From: Pseudomonas sp. CFBP13508
GTDB lineage: Bacteria; Pseudomonadota; Gammaproteobacteria; Pseudomonadales; Pseudomonadaceae
Direction: 5' to 3'
Assembly (NCBI RefSeq): GCF_005233515.1
Contig: NZ_QFZZ01000002.1
Span: 682,001 to 746,000 of the forward strand
Length of the DNA stretch: 64,000 bases
Shown one piece after another: positions 1 to 9,260 of the stretch. The translations under genes were made by a program, and so were the position numbers. The notes under the pieces are model-generated. The model was not told the origin of the DNA and searched no databases. It worked only from the letters and a program-made list of their open reading frames with translations. Each line of letters starts with the position of its first letter. The stretch's first letter is position 1.

Positions 1-128
1 GATGCATCGGCAAAACGGTCAGGATGGACGCCGCGCGCCAACTCACGGTAGCGCGTGGCCAACTGCTCGAGATCCAGGCGGAAGCTCGGTTGCAGCTCGA
101 ATAAAGCGAAATGACAAGGAATACCCAC
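1..128 (-). CDS. hscB: Fe-S co-chaperone HscB (partial, N-terminus only)
   Basis: This is the first 42 codons of the J-domain co-chaperone that delivers IscU to the Hsp70 HscA during Fe-S cluster transfer; the rest lies beyond the window edge. The frame reads [15 protein letters not shown] near the start and carries the J-domain HPD motif followed by RF (HPDRF) just before the edge. The start is GTG at 126-128, preceded by GAGG with 6 bases of spacing. It follows iscA by 8 bp, the usual isc operon order. Identification is firm despite the short fragment because motif and context agree. Confidence 0.85.
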   Translation of the reverse strand, partial: MGIPCHFALFELQPSFRLDLEQLATRYRELARGVHPDRFADA

Positions 129-136
129 GACCAGCC

Positions 137-460
137 TCAGATGTTGAAGCTTTCGCCGCAGCCACATTCACCGCGGACGTTGGGGTTGTTGAACTTGAAG
201 CCTTCGTTCAACCCTTCCTTGACGAAGTCGAGCTCGGTGCCGTCCAGGTAGGCCAGGCTCTTCGGGTCGATGATCACTTTTTCGCCGTGACTCTCGAACA
301 CCTGATCTTCCGCCACTACCTCGTCGACAAACTCCAGCACGTAGGCAAGGCCGGAACAGCCTGTGGTGCGAACACCCAGACGAATCCCTTCACCTTTGCC
401 GCGCCCGTCGAGGGAGCGCCGCACGTGTCGAGCAGCCGCTTCTGTCATGCTGATAGCCAT
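137..460 (-). CDS. iscA: Fe-S cluster assembly protein IscA
   Basis: A-type Fe-S carrier of 107 residues, the normal family length. It carries the three conserved cysteines: one in TTGCSGLAY near residue 35 and two in the C-terminal GECGCGESF. The family binds iron or a [2Fe-2S]/[4Fe-4S] cluster and passes it to target apoproteins in the cytoplasm. A strong AAGGAG lies 7 bases before the ATG. It sits between iscU and hscB in an operon transcribed from the iscR promoter, so IscR probably represses it when Fe-S supply is adequate. Confidence 0.95.
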   Translation of the reverse strand: MAISMTEAAARHVRRSLDGRGKGEGIRLGVRTTGCSGLAYVLEFVDEVVAEDQVFESHGEKVIIDPKSLAYLDGTELDFVKEGLNEGFKFNNPNVRGECGCGESFNI

Positions 461-494
461 CGTTGACTCCTTACTCGTCGCCGAATCTTGAAAT

Positions 495-881
495 TCAGAT
501 CAAGCCTTTCTTCTGCTTGTAGTCGCGAACTGCCGCTTTGATAGCGTCTTCTGCGAGCACGGAGCAGTGGATTTTCACTGGCGGCAGGGCCAGTTCTTCG
601 GCCAGCTGAGTGTTCTTGATGGTTTCGGCTTCGTCCAGGGTCTTGCCCTTCATCCACTCGGTGGCGAGGGAGCTGGAGGCGATTGCCGAACCGCAACCGT
701 AGGTCTTGAACTTGGCGTCTTCGATAACGCCCTGATCGTTGACCTTGATCTGCAGACGCATCACGTCGCCGCACGCCGGAGCGCCGACCATGCCGGTGCC
801 GACATCAGGATCTTCCGCGTTCATCTTGCCGACGTTGCGCGGGTTTTCGTAGTGGTCGATGACCTTTTCGCTGTAAGCCAT
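495..881 (-). CDS. iscU: Fe-S cluster assembly scaffold IscU
   Basis: Scaffold on which IscS sulfur and iron are built into a [2Fe-2S] cluster. The 128-residue protein begins [18 protein letters not shown]. It carries the three ligand cysteines in [22 protein letters not shown] and [11 protein letters not shown], and the HscA recognition motif LPPVK. I chose the ATG at 879-881; a longer reading from an upstream TTG would add three residues (MRI) and is not supported. It lies between iscS and iscA in the isc operon. Confidence 0.96.
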   Translation of the reverse strand: MAYSEKVIDHYENPRNVGKMNAEDPDVGTGMVGAPACGDVMRLQIKVNDQGVIEDAKFKTYGCGSAIASSSLATEWMKGKTLDEAETIKNTQLAEELALPPVKIHCSVLAEDAIKAAVRDYKQKKGLI

Positions 882-981
882 GATTCTCAATCCTCACTCA
901 TCAGGGCCGCTCTTGAGACCCTGCAACTGCGCTGCGTTAACGCCGCGTCGCTACAGGATCTGTATCCGGCGGCTTCTATAG

Positions 982-2196
982 TTAGTGTGCCGCCCACTCG
1001 ATTTTCGAGATATCGACGCCGTCTTTGTACATGTCCCACAGCGGCGACAGAGCGCGCAGCTTGGTAACGGCCTCGCAGACCTTCTGCGCGGCGTAGTCGA
1101 TTTCTTCTTCGGTGGTGAAACGGCCGAAGGTAAAGCGGATCGAGCTGTGTGCCAGTTCGTCGTTGCGGCCCAGGGCGCGCAATACGTACGAAGGCTCCAG
1201 CGACGCCGAGGTGCAGGCCGAACCGGACGATACCGCCAGATCCTTGAGCGCCATGATCAGCGACTCGCCTTCAACGTAGTTGAAGCTCAGATTCAGGTTG
1301 TGCGGAACGCGGGCGGTCAGGCTGCCGTTGACGTACAGCTCTTCCAGATGCTCGACCTGCTTGTAGAAGCGATCGCTCAAGGCTTTGATGCGCACGTTTT
1401 CAGCGGCCATGTCTTCCTTGGCTACGCGGAACGCTTCGCCCATGCCGACGATCTGGTGGGTCGCCAGGGTGCCGGAACGCATGCCGCGCTCGTGACCGCC
1501 GCCGTGCATGGTCGCTTCGATGCGCACACGCGGCTTGCGGCTGACGTACAGCGCGCCGATGCCTTTAGGGCCATAAGTCTTGTGGGCGGAGAACGACATC
1601 ATGTCGACTTTCAGCTTCTGCAGATCGATTTCGACCTTGCCGGTGGACTGAGCAGCGTCGACATGGAACAGCACGCCTTTGGCGCGCAGCATCTCGCCGA
1701 TGGCGGCGATGTCGTTGATGGTGCCGATTTCGTTGTTGACGTGCATCACCGACACCAGAATGGTGTCTTCGCGCAGTGCGGCGTCAATCATTGCCGGGGT
1801 GATCAGACCGTCTTCGGTAGGCTCGAGGTAGGTCACTTCGAAACCTTCACGCTCCAGCTGGCGCATGGTGTCGAGGACAGCCTTGTGCTCGATCTTGCTG
1901 GTGATCAGGTGCTTGCCCTTGGAGGCGTAGAAATGTGCCGCGCCCTTGATCGCCAGGTTGTCGGATTCGGTGGCACCGGAGGTCCAGACGATTTCGCGCG
2001 GGTCGGCATTGACCAGATCGGCCACCTGACGACGAGCGTTTTCGACGGACTCTTCAGCCTTCCAGCCGAACACGTGGGAGCGGGACGCCGGGTTACCGAA
2101 GTTTCCGTCGACCAGCAGGCATTCACTCATTTTCTGCGCAACGCGCGGATCAACCGGGGTGGTTGCAGAGTAATCAAGGTAAATCGGCAATTTCAT
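982..2196 (-). CDS. iscS: Cysteine desulfurase IscS
   Basis: PLP-dependent cysteine desulfurase of 404 residues, the normal IscS length. It converts cysteine to alanine and hands persulfide sulfur to IscU and to tRNA-thiolation enzymes. Visible landmarks are the N-terminal [11 protein letters not shown], the PLP-lysine segment [12 protein letters not shown], and the catalytic cysteine loop [21 protein letters not shown] precedes the ATG. It is the second gene of iscR-iscS-iscU-iscA, with about 50 bp to iscR and 100 bp to iscU. Confidence 0.97.
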   Translation of the reverse strand: MKLPIYLDYSATTPVDPRVAQKMSECLLVDGNFGNPASRSHVFGWKAEESVENARRQVADLVNADPREIVWTSGATESDNLAIKGAAHFYASKGKHLITSKIEHKAVLDTMRQLEREGFEVTYLEPTEDGLITPAMIDAALREDTILVSVMHVNNEIGTINDIAAIGEMLRAKGVLFHVDAAQSTGKVEIDLQKLKVDMMSFSAHKTYGPKGIGALYVSRKPRVRIEATMHGGGHERGMRSGTLATHQIVGMGEAFRVAKEDMAAENVRIKALSDRFYKQVEHLEELYVNGSLTARVPHNLNLSFNYVEGESLIMALKDLAVSSGSACTSASLEPSYVLRALGRNDELAHSSIRFTFGRFTTEEEIDYAAQKVCEAVTKLRALSPLWDMYKDGVDISKIEWAAH

Positions 2197-2246
2197 GGAC
2201 TATCTCCTAAATCAGGGCTGGCGTGCCGCGGGTAGCTCTTCGGCTG

Positions 2247-2738
2247 TCATTCGACGGCGGACGCTTCAATCTTGTCCAGGCGTGGCGCCTTGCTGCTGCA
2301 ACGGCGCTGGTCCTGACGCTGGGCCACTTCTTGTACCTCACGGCGAGTCACAAGGTCGGCCAAGCTGATACCGCTCAGAAATTCGTGAATCTGCAGGCTC
2401 AAATCGCACCACAGATGATGGGTCAGACAGGTATCGCCGGAATGGCAATCGCCCTGGCCCTGGCACTTGGTGGCATCGACCGATTCGTTCACCGCATCGA
2501 TCACTTGGGCGACCTGAATGCCCTGCATGTCGCGGGACAACTGGTAGCCACCACCCGGACCGCGAACGCTGGAAACCAGGTTGCTGCGGCGCAGCTTGGC
2601 GAACAGCTGTTCGAGGTAGGACAGGGAGATGCCTTGGCGCTCGGAGATATCGGCCAGAGACACCGGCCCGTGCTGCGCGTGCAACGCCAGGTCAAGCATG
2701 GCGGTCACGGCGTATCGGCCTTTTGTAGTCAGTCGCAT
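2247..2738 (-). CDS. iscR: Fe-S cluster regulator IscR
   Basis: Rrf2-family winged-helix regulator of 163 residues. The N-terminus [20 protein letters not shown] is the family signature. The recognition region includes [15 protein letters not shown], and the three cluster cysteines sit in [13 protein letters not shown], with the pattern C-x5-C-x5-C. As [2Fe-2S] protein it represses its own isc operon; as apo-protein it regulates other Fe-S and oxidative stress genes. An operator matching the IscR type-1 pattern overlaps its promoter, which fits autoregulation. Confidence 0.96.
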   Translation of the reverse strand: MRLTTKGRYAVTAMLDLALHAQHGPVSLADISERQGISLSYLEQLFAKLRRSNLVSSVRGPGGGYQLSRDMQGIQVAQVIDAVNESVDATKCQGQGDCHSGDTCLTHHLWCDLSLQIHEFLSGISLADLVTRREVQEVAQRQDQRRCSSKAPRLDKIEASAVE

Positions 2739-2770
2739 GGACAGTTACCACGGAGTTCGGAATGGGCGGG

Positions 2771-2803
2771 AGTATGCAATTCCCGAGCATTTAAGTCAAC
2801 TAT
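2771..2803 (-). promoter_or_regulatory. iscR promoter with IscR type-1 operator
   Basis: On the minus strand, TTGACT (2794-2799) and CATACT (2771-2776) are separated by 17 bp, a good sigma-70 promoter. A 25-bp segment at 2779-2803 starts ATAGTTGACT and ends CTCGGGAAT. It matches the IscR type-1 site pattern (ATA-N3-GACT-N4-A/G-CTC-N3-AT) in nearly every conserved position and overlaps the -35 and spacer, as expected for repression by cluster-loaded IscR. A weaker half-site (AAACCCGACTAAAGCA) lies just upstream. Confidence 0.8.
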
Positions 2804-2898
2804 AAGACCTAGTGCTTTAGTCGGGTTTACCCGCAAAAGAGCGCGCGCACTATAGCAAAGACGGGGCGCGGACAGCCAGCGCAACCGCGTGATCGTTC

Positions 2899-2962
2899 TT
2901 CGCGAGCAGGCTCGCTCCCACATTGGAATGCATTCATCTGTGGGAGCGAGCCTGCTCGCGAA
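2899..2962. repeat. REP pair, GTGGGAGCGAGCCTGCTCGCGA family, copy 1
   Basis: Two inverted copies of the palindromic core (TTCGCGAGCAGGCTCGCTCC and its complement) are separated by 16 bp. They lie between the divergent-side iscR upstream region and the 3' end of cysE. This is the commonest repeat of the window, with six paired copies. Confidence 0.9.
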
Positions 2963-2977
2963 AAGCAGCGCCGCGGT

Positions 2978-3757
2978 TCAGCCGGCTTTGGATTCGTCCT
3001 TGCCCTTCACGCAGGCGAAATCTTCTTCACGCAGCTCAGGCAGATCTTTCGCACAGTAATTGCTGCCCAGATCCTTCAGCGCCCCGCACATACCCTCCAG
3101 ACGCCCGTCCACCGCTTGCAGATGGTCGAGCAACTGGCCGATGGCGCGCGCCACCGGGTCGGGCATGTCTTCGCTGACACCATAAGCGTCGAAACCGATC
3201 TTTTCCGCCATGGCTTTGCGCTTGGCGTCCTGCTCTTCATCGGTCTTGACGATGATCCGCCCCGGAATTCCCACCACGGTGGCGCCCGGCGGCACTTCCT
3301 TGGTCACAACAGCGTTGGAGCCGACTTTGGCGCCGGCCCCCACCGTGAACGGGCCGAGAACTTTGGCACCGGCGCCGACCACCACGCCATCACCCAGCGT
3401 CGGGTGACGCTTGCCTTTGTTCCAACTGGTGCCGCCAAGGGTCACGCCTTGATAGATGGTGACGTCGTCGCCGATCTCGGCGGTCTCGCCAATGACGATG
3501 CCCATGCCGTGGTCGATGAAGAAACGCCGACCGACCTTGGCGCCCGGGTGAATCTCGATCCCGGTCAGCCAGCGACCGAAGTTCGACACCAGTCGCGCCA
3601 GCCATTTCAGTTCGTTGCGCCAGAGCATGCCGGCCAAACGATGAATCCAGATCGCATGCATGCCGGGGTAGCAGGTCAGAACTTCAAAAGCGTTACGCGC
3701 CGCCGGGTCTCGATGGAATACGCTTTGGATATCTTCACGCAAACGCTCAAACATCAT
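2978..3757 (-). CDS. cysE: Serine O-acetyltransferase CysE
   Basis: Transfers acetyl from acetyl-CoA to serine, giving O-acetylserine for cysteine synthesis. The 259-residue protein has the N-terminal helical part ([20 protein letters not shown]) and a left-handed beta-helix of hexapeptide repeats. The active-site region is [18 protein letters not shown], followed by [18 protein letters not shown] and ending in VVGIPGRII. The ATG directly follows the trmJ stop, with AAGGA 5 bases upstream; a second ATG one codon later is also possible. Proximity to the isc operon is typical of pseudomonads and supplies cysteine for IscS. Confidence 0.95.
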   Translation of the reverse strand: MMFERLREDIQSVFHRDPAARNAFEVLTCYPGMHAIWIHRLAGMLWRNELKWLARLVSNFGRWLTGIEIHPGAKVGRRFFIDHGMGIVIGETAEIGDDVTIYQGVTLGGTSWNKGKRHPTLGDGVVVGAGAKVLGPFTVGAGAKVGSNAVVTKEVPPGATVVGIPGRIIVKTDEEQDAKRKAMAEKIGFDAYGVSEDMPDPVARAIGQLLDHLQAVDGRLEGMCGALKDLGSNYCAKDLPELREEDFACVKGKDESKAG

Positions 3758-4528
3758 TTAATCCTTCCGCTTTAGAAGCTCGCCACGGGCCGCTTTCTGG
3801 GTTTCCGTGAGGATGCCACGCAAAATATTCATTTCCGCCCGGCTGACCGAGCTGCGTCCGTACAACCGGCGCAGGCGCGCCATCAAGTGCCGTGGTTTTT
3901 CCGGATCGAGGAACTCGATGGCGACCAGCGTCTGCTCCAGGTGCTCATAGAATCGCTCCAGCTCATCCATGGTCGCCAGCTCGGCACTTTTCACCGAGGC
4001 CACTTCTTCTTTCTCGACTTTGCTCGGCTGACCCTGTGCGGCCAGCCAGGCCATGCGCACTTCATAACTCAACACCTGCACCGCCGCCCCGAGGTTCAGC
4101 GAACTGAACGTCGGGTCAGAAGGGATGTGCACATGAAAGTGACATCGCTGCAGCTCTTCATTGGTCAGGCCGGAGTCTTCACGACCGAACACCAAAGCGA
4201 TCTCGGCGCCCTGCCCGGCTTCCTCGACCACTTTGTTGCCGCATTCGCGCGGATCGAGCAGCGGCCAGGGAATACGCCGGTCGCGGGCGCTGGTGCCGAG
4301 CACCAGATTGCAACCGACCAAAGCGTCTTCCAAGGTGGCGACGACTTGCGCGTTTTCAAGAATGTCGCCGGCACCGGAGGCGCGGGCGTCGGCCTCGTGG
4401 TGCGGGAAGACCCTCGGTTCGACCAGCACCAGTCGCGACAGACCCATGTTTTTCATGGCGCGCGCGGCCCCGCCGATATTGCCGGGGTGGCTGGTGTTGA
4501 CCAGGACGACACGAATGTTCTGCAGCAA
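3758..4528 (-). CDS. trmJ: tRNA (cytidine/uridine-2'-O-)-methyltransferase TrmJ
   Basis: SPOUT-class methyltransferase that 2'-O-methylates position 32 of several tRNAs. Family motifs seen are the N-terminal VVLVNTSHPGNIGGAARAMKNMG, split here around NTSHPGNIG, then LVFGREDSGLTNEEL and the knot-forming IPSDPTFSSLNLGAAVQVL. Length 256 matches TrmJ. It is the first gene of trmJ-cysE, with no intergenic space (TAA then ATG), and is divergent from suhB across a 145-bp gap. Confidence 0.93.
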   Translation of the reverse strand: MLQNIRVVLVNTSHPGNIGGAARAMKNMGLSRLVLVEPRVFPHHEADARASGAGDILENAQVVATLEDALVGCNLVLGTSARDRRIPWPLLDPRECGNKVVEEAGQGAEIALVFGREDSGLTNEELQRCHFHVHIPSDPTFSSLNLGAAVQVLSYEVRMAWLAAQGQPSKVEKEEVASVKSAELATMDELERFYEHLEQTLVAIEFLDPEKPRHLMARLRRLYGRSSVSRAEMNILRGILTETQKAARGELLKRKD

Positions 4529-4610
4529 GGGAGGCGCTCTCGGACACAGGAAAGGGGGGCAAATCTTACAGAACAGCCTACCGTTAAGCTATGAAAGCGA
4601 ACAGCGTCCT

Positions 4611-4638
4611 TCACCTGAAGAAAAGTTCTGATAGAATG
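4611..4638 (+). promoter_or_regulatory. suhB: Likely suhB promoter
   Basis: TTCACC (4611-4616) and TAGAAT (4633-4638) are separated by 16 bp, about 35 bp before the suhB ATG. The -10 is good and the -35 is mediocre. There is no independent evidence of the transcription start. Confidence 0.45.
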
Positions 4639-4673
4639 CGCGGCTTTCTTTAACAACCTTAGGTGACACATCC

Positions 4674-5492
4674 ATGCAGCCCATGCTGAATATCGCGCTG
4701 CGCGCCGCCCGCAGCGCCAGTGAACTGATCTTCCGCTCCATCGAGCGCCTGGATACCATCAAGGTCGACGAAAAAGACGCCAAGGATTACGTATCCGAGG
4801 TCGATCGCGCCGCTGAACAGAAAATCATCGATGCCCTGCGCAAGGCTTACCCGAATCACTCGATTCAGGGTGAAGAAACCGGCCTGCACGCTGGCACCGG
4901 CATCGAAGGCGAAGAGTACCTGTGGATCATCGATCCGCTGGACGGCACAACCAACTTCCTCCGTGGCATTCCGCACTTTGCAGTGAGCATTGCCTGCAAA
5001 TATCGTGGTCGTCTGGAACACGCAGTGGTTCTGGACCCGGTCCGCCAGGAAGAATTCACCGCCAGCCGTGGTCGCGGCGCTCAACTGAACGGTCGTCGTC
5101 TGCGCGTAAGCGGTCGCACCAGCCTCGACGGCGCTCTGCTCGGCACTGGCTTCCCGTTCCGTGACGATCAGATGGACAACCTCGACAACTACCTGGGCAT
5201 GTTCCGCGCCCTGGTTGGCCAGACTGCCGGCATCCGCCGCGCCGGTTCGGCGAGCCTCGACCTGGCTTACGTAGCTGCCGGTCGTTTCGATGCGTTCTGG
5301 GAATCGGGCCTGTCCGAGTGGGACATGGCTGCAGGCGCCCTGCTGATTCAAGAAGCCGGCGGCCTGGTGAGCGACTTCACCGGCGGTCACGACTTCCTGG
5401 AAAAAGGCCACATCGTTGCCGGCAACACCAAATGCTTCAAGGCAGTGCTGACGGCGATCCAGCCGCACCTGCCGGCCTCGCTGAAGCGCTAA
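4674..5492 (+). CDS. suhB: Inositol-1-monophosphatase SuhB
   Basis: Mg2+-dependent inositol monophosphatase family protein of 272 residues; in gamma-proteobacteria it also acts as an RNA polymerase antitermination factor for rRNA. The metal-binding motifs are all present: GEETG near residue 67, IDPLDGTTNF near residue 86 and SEWDMAAGALLIQEAGG near residue 215. The ATG of MQPML has GGTGA upstream. A rho-independent terminator follows directly, so it is probably monocistronic. In Pseudomonas the protein also influences virulence regulation; nothing here tests that. Confidence 0.95.
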   Translation: MQPMLNIALRAARSASELIFRSIERLDTIKVDEKDAKDYVSEVDRAAEQKIIDALRKAYPNHSIQGEETGLHAGTGIEGEEYLWIIDPLDGTTNFLRGIPHFAVSIACKYRGRLEHAVVLDPVRQEEFTASRGRGAQLNGRRLRVSGRTSLDGALLGTGFPFRDDQMDNLDNYLGMFRALVGQTAGIRRAGSASLDLAYVAAGRFDAFWESGLSEWDMAAGALLIQEAGGLVSDFTGGHDFLEKGHIVAGNTKCFKAVLTAIQPHLPASLKR

Positions 5493-5507
5493 GCTTTACG
5501 CGAAACC

Positions 5508-5535
5508 AAAAAGCACCCTTCGGGGTGCTTTTTTT
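5508..5535 (+). terminator. suhB terminator
   Basis: Hairpin AAGCACCC-ttc-GGGGTGCTT followed by a run of T, 16 bp after the suhB stop. Confidence 0.9.
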
Positions 5536-5563
5536 ATGCCTGCAATTCCAAACAGCACAATTC

Positions 5564-5655
5564 CCTGTGGGAGCGAGCCTGCTCGCGAATGGGCGTGTCA
5601 ACAAAGGAAATATCAACTGTTGGACCATATTCGCGAGCAGGCTCGCTCCCACAGG
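5564..5655. repeat. REP pair, GTGGGAGCGAGCCTGCTCGCGA family, copy 2
   Basis: Head-to-tail inverted cores at 5564-5589 and 5630-5655 lie between the convergent ends of suhB and the glycine-zipper gene, with terminators on both sides. Confidence 0.9.
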
Positions 5656-5687
5656 TGAGAATCGCGCGCTGCCCTGAATCGCGGGTA

Positions 5688-5717
5688 TAAAAAAAGCACC
5701 CCGCAGGGTGCTTCTTT
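5688..5717 (-). terminator. Terminator of the glycine-zipper gene
   Basis: Stem AAGCACCC/GGGTGCTT with loop CGCA. On the minus strand it is followed by a T run, 17 bp after the stop of the gene at 5734-6282. Confidence 0.88.
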
Positions 5718-5733
5718 TCACATCCGTAAATCC

Positions 5734-6282
5734 TTACTGAGCCGGCTCATTCTGCGACAGGATCAGCTTGCCTTCCTTGTCGACCGGAATCTGGTTACCC
5801 GGATCGCGATCCATCCGCACTTTGCCTTCCTTGCCATCAAGCGAGTAACGCACGTCGTAACCGACGACCTTGTCGCTGATGTCATTGACCGTGTTGCAGC
5901 GAGTTTGCGTAGTGGTGTAGGTGTCACGCTCCTGCATGCCCTCCTGCACCTTGTTGCCCGCGTAACCGCCACCGACCGCACCGGCCACCGTGGCAATCTT
6001 CTTGCCGGTACCGCCGCCAATCTGGTTACCCAGCAAACCACCGGCCAGCGCGCCGACCACGGTACCGGCGATCTGGTGTTGATCTTTTACCGGTGCCTGA
6101 CGGGTCACCGTTACATCCTTGCATACTTCACGTGGAGTCTTGATCTGTGTCTTGACCGGCTCAACGGCTAATACTTGCGCATACTCAGGGCCGCTTTTAA
6201 CCAGGCTGTAGGTGGCAACAGCACCCCCGGCTGTGACACCGACAGCACCCAATACCGCACCAACCAGCAACGACTTGTTCAC
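5734..6282 (-). CDS. Glycine-zipper 2TM envelope protein
   Basis: Protein of 182 residues with an N-terminal hydrophobic segment (SLLVGAVLGAVGVTAGG) that may be a signal anchor. A central glycine-zipper follows (AGTVVGALAGGLLGNQIGGG and AGAVGGGYAGNKVQEGM), as in the 17-kDa surface antigen / SlyB-type 2TM family. The C-terminal part (CNTVNDISDKVVGYDVRYSL) is the usual beta-rich tail. No lipobox cysteine is visible in the signal, so I do not call it a lipoprotein. The likely role is outer-membrane integrity. It has its own terminator and appears monocistronic. Confidence 0.8.
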   Translation of the reverse strand: MNKSLLVGAVLGAVGVTAGGAVATYSLVKSGPEYAQVLAVEPVKTQIKTPREVCKDVTVTRQAPVKDQHQIAGTVVGALAGGLLGNQIGGGTGKKIATVAGAVGGGYAGNKVQEGMQERDTYTTTQTRCNTVNDISDKVVGYDVRYSLDGKEGKVRMDRDPGNQIPVDKEGKLILSQNEPAQ

Positions 6283-6341
6283 ATGAACCTCCTGACCATC
6301 ACATGCGGGACGCGCCCGCGCTTCTCCCAGCCTTGGAGCAC

Positions 6342-6373
6342 AAAAAAAGGCGCGAGTTCAACTCGCGCCTTTT
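6342..6373 (-). terminator. Terminator of the secDF operon
   Basis: Stem GGCGCGAGTT/AACTCGCGCC; on the minus strand it is followed by seven T. It lies about 30 bp after the secF stop. Confidence 0.9.
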
Positions 6374-6402
6374 GTTGGCTGACAGCCGGGAAATCGTGGC
6401 CG

Positions 6403-7317
6403 TTATGGACGGTCGTCGACTTCCTTATCGCTGTTGGCCGGAGGAATCAGATCCTCGGTGGTCAGGTTCAGCCAGATCAGCACCACGTTGGCGATGTAGA
6501 TCGACGAGTAGGTACCCGCCAGTACACCGATGAACAGTGCGATGGAGAAGCCGAACAGGTTGTCGCCACCGAAGAACAGCAGCGCCGCGATCGCCAGCAG
6601 AGTGGAGATCGAGGTCGCCATGGTGCGCAGCAGGGTCTGGGTGGTCGAGATGTTGATGTTCTCGATCAGCGTCGCCTTGCGCAGCACGCGGAAGTTTTCA
6701 CGCACCCGGTCGAAAACCACGATGGTGTCGTTCAGCGAGTAACCGATGATCGCCAGCACCGCCGCCAGCACCGTCAGATCGAAGGTGATCTGGAAGTACG
6801 AGAGGATACCCACGGTCACGATCACGTCGTGGATCAGCGACACAATGGCGCCGACCGCAAACTTCCACTGAAAGCGGAACGCCAGGTAGATCAGGATGCC
6901 GCCGAGCGCCAGCAGCATGCCGAGGCCGCCCTGGTCGCGCAGCTCTTCACCGACCTGCGGGCCGACGAACTCGACACGCTTGACCGTCGCCGGGTTGTCA
7001 CCGCCGACCTTTTGAAGCGCTTCCGCTACTTGATGGCCCAACTGCGGGTCTTCACCCGGCATACGCACGAGCAGGTCGGTGGTCGCACCGAAGTTCTGCA
7101 CCACGGCTTCGTGATAACCGGAAGTCGCCAGTTGCTCGCGCACCTTGGTGACGTCGGCCGGACGCTCGTAGGTCAGCTCGATGAGCGTACCGCCGGTGAA
7201 GTCCAGGCCCCAGTTCATGCCCTTGGTGGCGACACTGAACAAGGCAATGACGGTAAGCAGCAATGTGACGCCGAACGCGAAGTTGCGAACGCCCATGAAG
7301 TTGATTGTACGTAACAT
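6403..7317 (-). CDS. secF: Protein translocase subunit SecF
   Basis: Inner-membrane partner of SecD that uses the proton-motive force to help complete Sec-dependent export. The 304-residue protein shows the SecF features: first membrane segment, the periplasmic P4 start MNWGLDFTGGTLIEL, and the conserved GYSLNDTIVVFDRVREN block. A membrane helix with FGGDNLFGFSIALFIGVLAGTYSS follows. Six membrane segments are expected. It follows secD by 9 bp and ends the tgt-yajC-secD-secF run. Confidence 0.96.
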   Translation of the reverse strand: MLRTINFMGVRNFAFGVTLLLTVIALFSVATKGMNWGLDFTGGTLIELTYERPADVTKVREQLATSGYHEAVVQNFGATTDLLVRMPGEDPQLGHQVAEALQKVGGDNPATVKRVEFVGPQVGEELRDQGGLGMLLALGGILIYLAFRFQWKFAVGAIVSLIHDVIVTVGILSYFQITFDLTVLAAVLAIIGYSLNDTIVVFDRVRENFRVLRKATLIENINISTTQTLLRTMATSISTLLAIAALLFFGGDNLFGFSIALFIGVLAGTYSSIYIANVVLIWLNLTTEDLIPPANSDKEVDDRP

Positions 7318-7326
7318 GGCAGCCCC

Positions 7327-9195
7327 TTAAATCCACAACTTCTTGAAGTCACGTCCGCCAAAGATCAGGTTGACCATTGCGCGGGTCACCATGATGGCCG
7401 TGAACATCGAGGTAAAGATCCCGAGGGACATCGTCACTGCGAAACCCTTCACCGGGCCGGTGCCCATGGCGAAGAGAATGCCGCCGACCAGCAAGGTGGT
7501 CAGGTTGGCGTCGAGAATCGCAGTAAATGCCCGGCCGAAGCCTTCGTTGATTGCCCGCTGCACAGTCATGCCGGCGGCGATCTCTTCACGAATCCGCGAG
7601 AAGATCAGTACGTTGGCGTCGACCGCCATACCCATGGTCAAGACGATACCGGCGATACCCGGCAGGGTCAGCGTGGCGCCCAGCAACGACATCAACGCCA
7701 GCAGCAGCACCATGTTCACCGCCAGCGCGACGGTGGCGATGACGCCGAAGAAGCGGTAGATGGCGATGATGAACAGCGATACGAACAGCATGCCCCACAG
7801 GGAAGCGTCGATACCTTTTGTGATGTTGTCAGCACCCAGGCTCGGACCGATTGTGCGCTCTTCAGCGAAGTACATCGGTGCAGCCAGACCACCGGCACGC
7901 AGCAGCAGCGCCAGTTCGGACGACTCGCCCTGACCGTTCAGGCCAGTGATGCGGAATTGCGCACCCAGCGGCGACTGAATGGTCGCCAGGCTGATGATCT
8001 TCTTCTCTTCCTTGAACGTCTGCACCGCAACGTCTTTCTCGACGCCATCAACCACTTGCTTGGTGTAAGTGGTGACCGGACGCTGTTCGATGAAGATCAC
8101 CGCCATGCTGCGACCGACGTTGGAACGGGTCGCGCGGCTCATCAGCTCGCCACCATGACCATCCAGACGGATGTTCACTTCAGGCGTACCGTGCTCGCCG
8201 AAACCGGCCTTGGCGTCGGTGACCTGGTCACCGGTAATGATCAGACCACGCTCGATCTGTGCTGGCGGACGGTTGCCTTCACGGAATTCGAACGATTCGG
8301 AAGTGGCTTTCGAAGCGCCCGGCTCGGCGGCCAGACGGAACTCAAGGTTGGCCGTCTTGCCGAGAATACGCTTGGCTTCGGCAGTGTCCTGCACGCCCGG
8401 CAGCTCAACCACGATGCGGTTGGCGCCCTGACGCTGCACGATCGGTTCGGCAACACCCAGCTCGTTGACGCGGTTACGTACCGTGGTCAGGTTCTGCTTG
8501 ATGGAGTATTCACGGATTTCCGCCAGCTTGGCCGGGGTCATCGCCAGACGCAGCACCGGTTGACCGTTGAGGTCGGCCGGAACAATGTCGAAATCGTTGA
8601 AGTTCTTGCGGATCAGCGCACGGGCCTGTTCGCGGGAGTCTTCATCGCTGAAGCCCAACTGAATGGCACCGCCCAGTTGCGGCAGGCTGCGATAGCGCAG
8701 CTTCTCTTTGCGCAGCAGGCTCTTGACGTCGCCTTCGTAGACTTTCAGGCGCGCATCGAGGGCTTTGTCCATGTCCACTTCGAGCAGGAAGTGCACACCA
8801 CCGGACAAGTCCAGACCCAGCTTCATCGGGTGCGCACCGAGGTTGCGCAGCCATTGCGGGGTGGTCTGTGCCAGGTTCAGCGCGACGACGTAGTCATCAC
8901 CCAATGCCTTGCGCACAACGTCCTTGGCCGGCAGCTGGTCTTCAGCCTTGCTCAGACGGATCAGACCGCCCTTGCCGCCCGCCGTCAGCGTAGCCGCCTT
9001 GACGTTGATGCCGGACTCTTTCAGCGCTGTGCTGACGCGAGCCAGATCGGCGTCATTGACCTGCAGAGCCGTGCTGGCGCCGCTGATCTGAATCGCCGGG
9101 TCATCGGGGTAAAGATTGGGAGCGGAATAAATCAGACCGATCGCCAGCACCGCCAGGATCAGAATGTATTTCCACAGAGGGTATTTGTTCAGCAT
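7327..9195 (-). CDS. secD: Protein translocase subunit SecD
   Basis: Large periplasmic-domain subunit of SecDF, 622 residues. It has the N-terminal anchor (MLNKYPLWKYILIL), the P1 head domain, the LGLDLSGGVHFLLEV motif and the C-terminal membrane block GMAVDANVLIFSRIREEI, which aligns with the same block in SecF. I chose the ATG at 9193-9195 over the GTG one codon upstream because it gives the family N-terminus; GGGCGG precedes it. The yajC stop is 65 bp upstream. Confidence 0.95.
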   Translation of the reverse strand: MLNKYPLWKYILILAVLAIGLIYSAPNLYPDDPAIQISGASTALQVNDADLARVSTALKESGINVKAATLTAGGKGGLIRLSKAEDQLPAKDVVRKALGDDYVVALNLAQTTPQWLRNLGAHPMKLGLDLSGGVHFLLEVDMDKALDARLKVYEGDVKSLLRKEKLRYRSLPQLGGAIQLGFSDEDSREQARALIRKNFNDFDIVPADLNGQPVLRLAMTPAKLAEIREYSIKQNLTTVRNRVNELGVAEPIVQRQGANRIVVELPGVQDTAEAKRILGKTANLEFRLAAEPGASKATSESFEFREGNRPPAQIERGLIITGDQVTDAKAGFGEHGTPEVNIRLDGHGGELMSRATRSNVGRSMAVIFIEQRPVTTYTKQVVDGVEKDVAVQTFKEEKKIISLATIQSPLGAQFRITGLNGQGESSELALLLRAGGLAAPMYFAEERTIGPSLGADNITKGIDASLWGMLFVSLFIIAIYRFFGVIATVALAVNMVLLLALMSLLGATLTLPGIAGIVLTMGMAVDANVLIFSRIREEIAAGMTVQRAINEGFGRAFTAILDANLTTLLVGGILFAMGTGPVKGFAVTMSLGIFTSMFTAIMVTRAMVNLIFGGRDFKKLWI

Positions 9196-9260
9196 CACGC
9201 CGCCCGTTATGAACGCGGGGCGCCTTGCGCGCCCCGTCGATTGAGTAGAAGTTGTTGCTC

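Noticed and set aside
2899..2962. Rho-independent terminator between iscR side and cysE
   Set aside because: The palindrome is one of six near-identical REP pairs and lacks a T run, so it is listed as a repeat.
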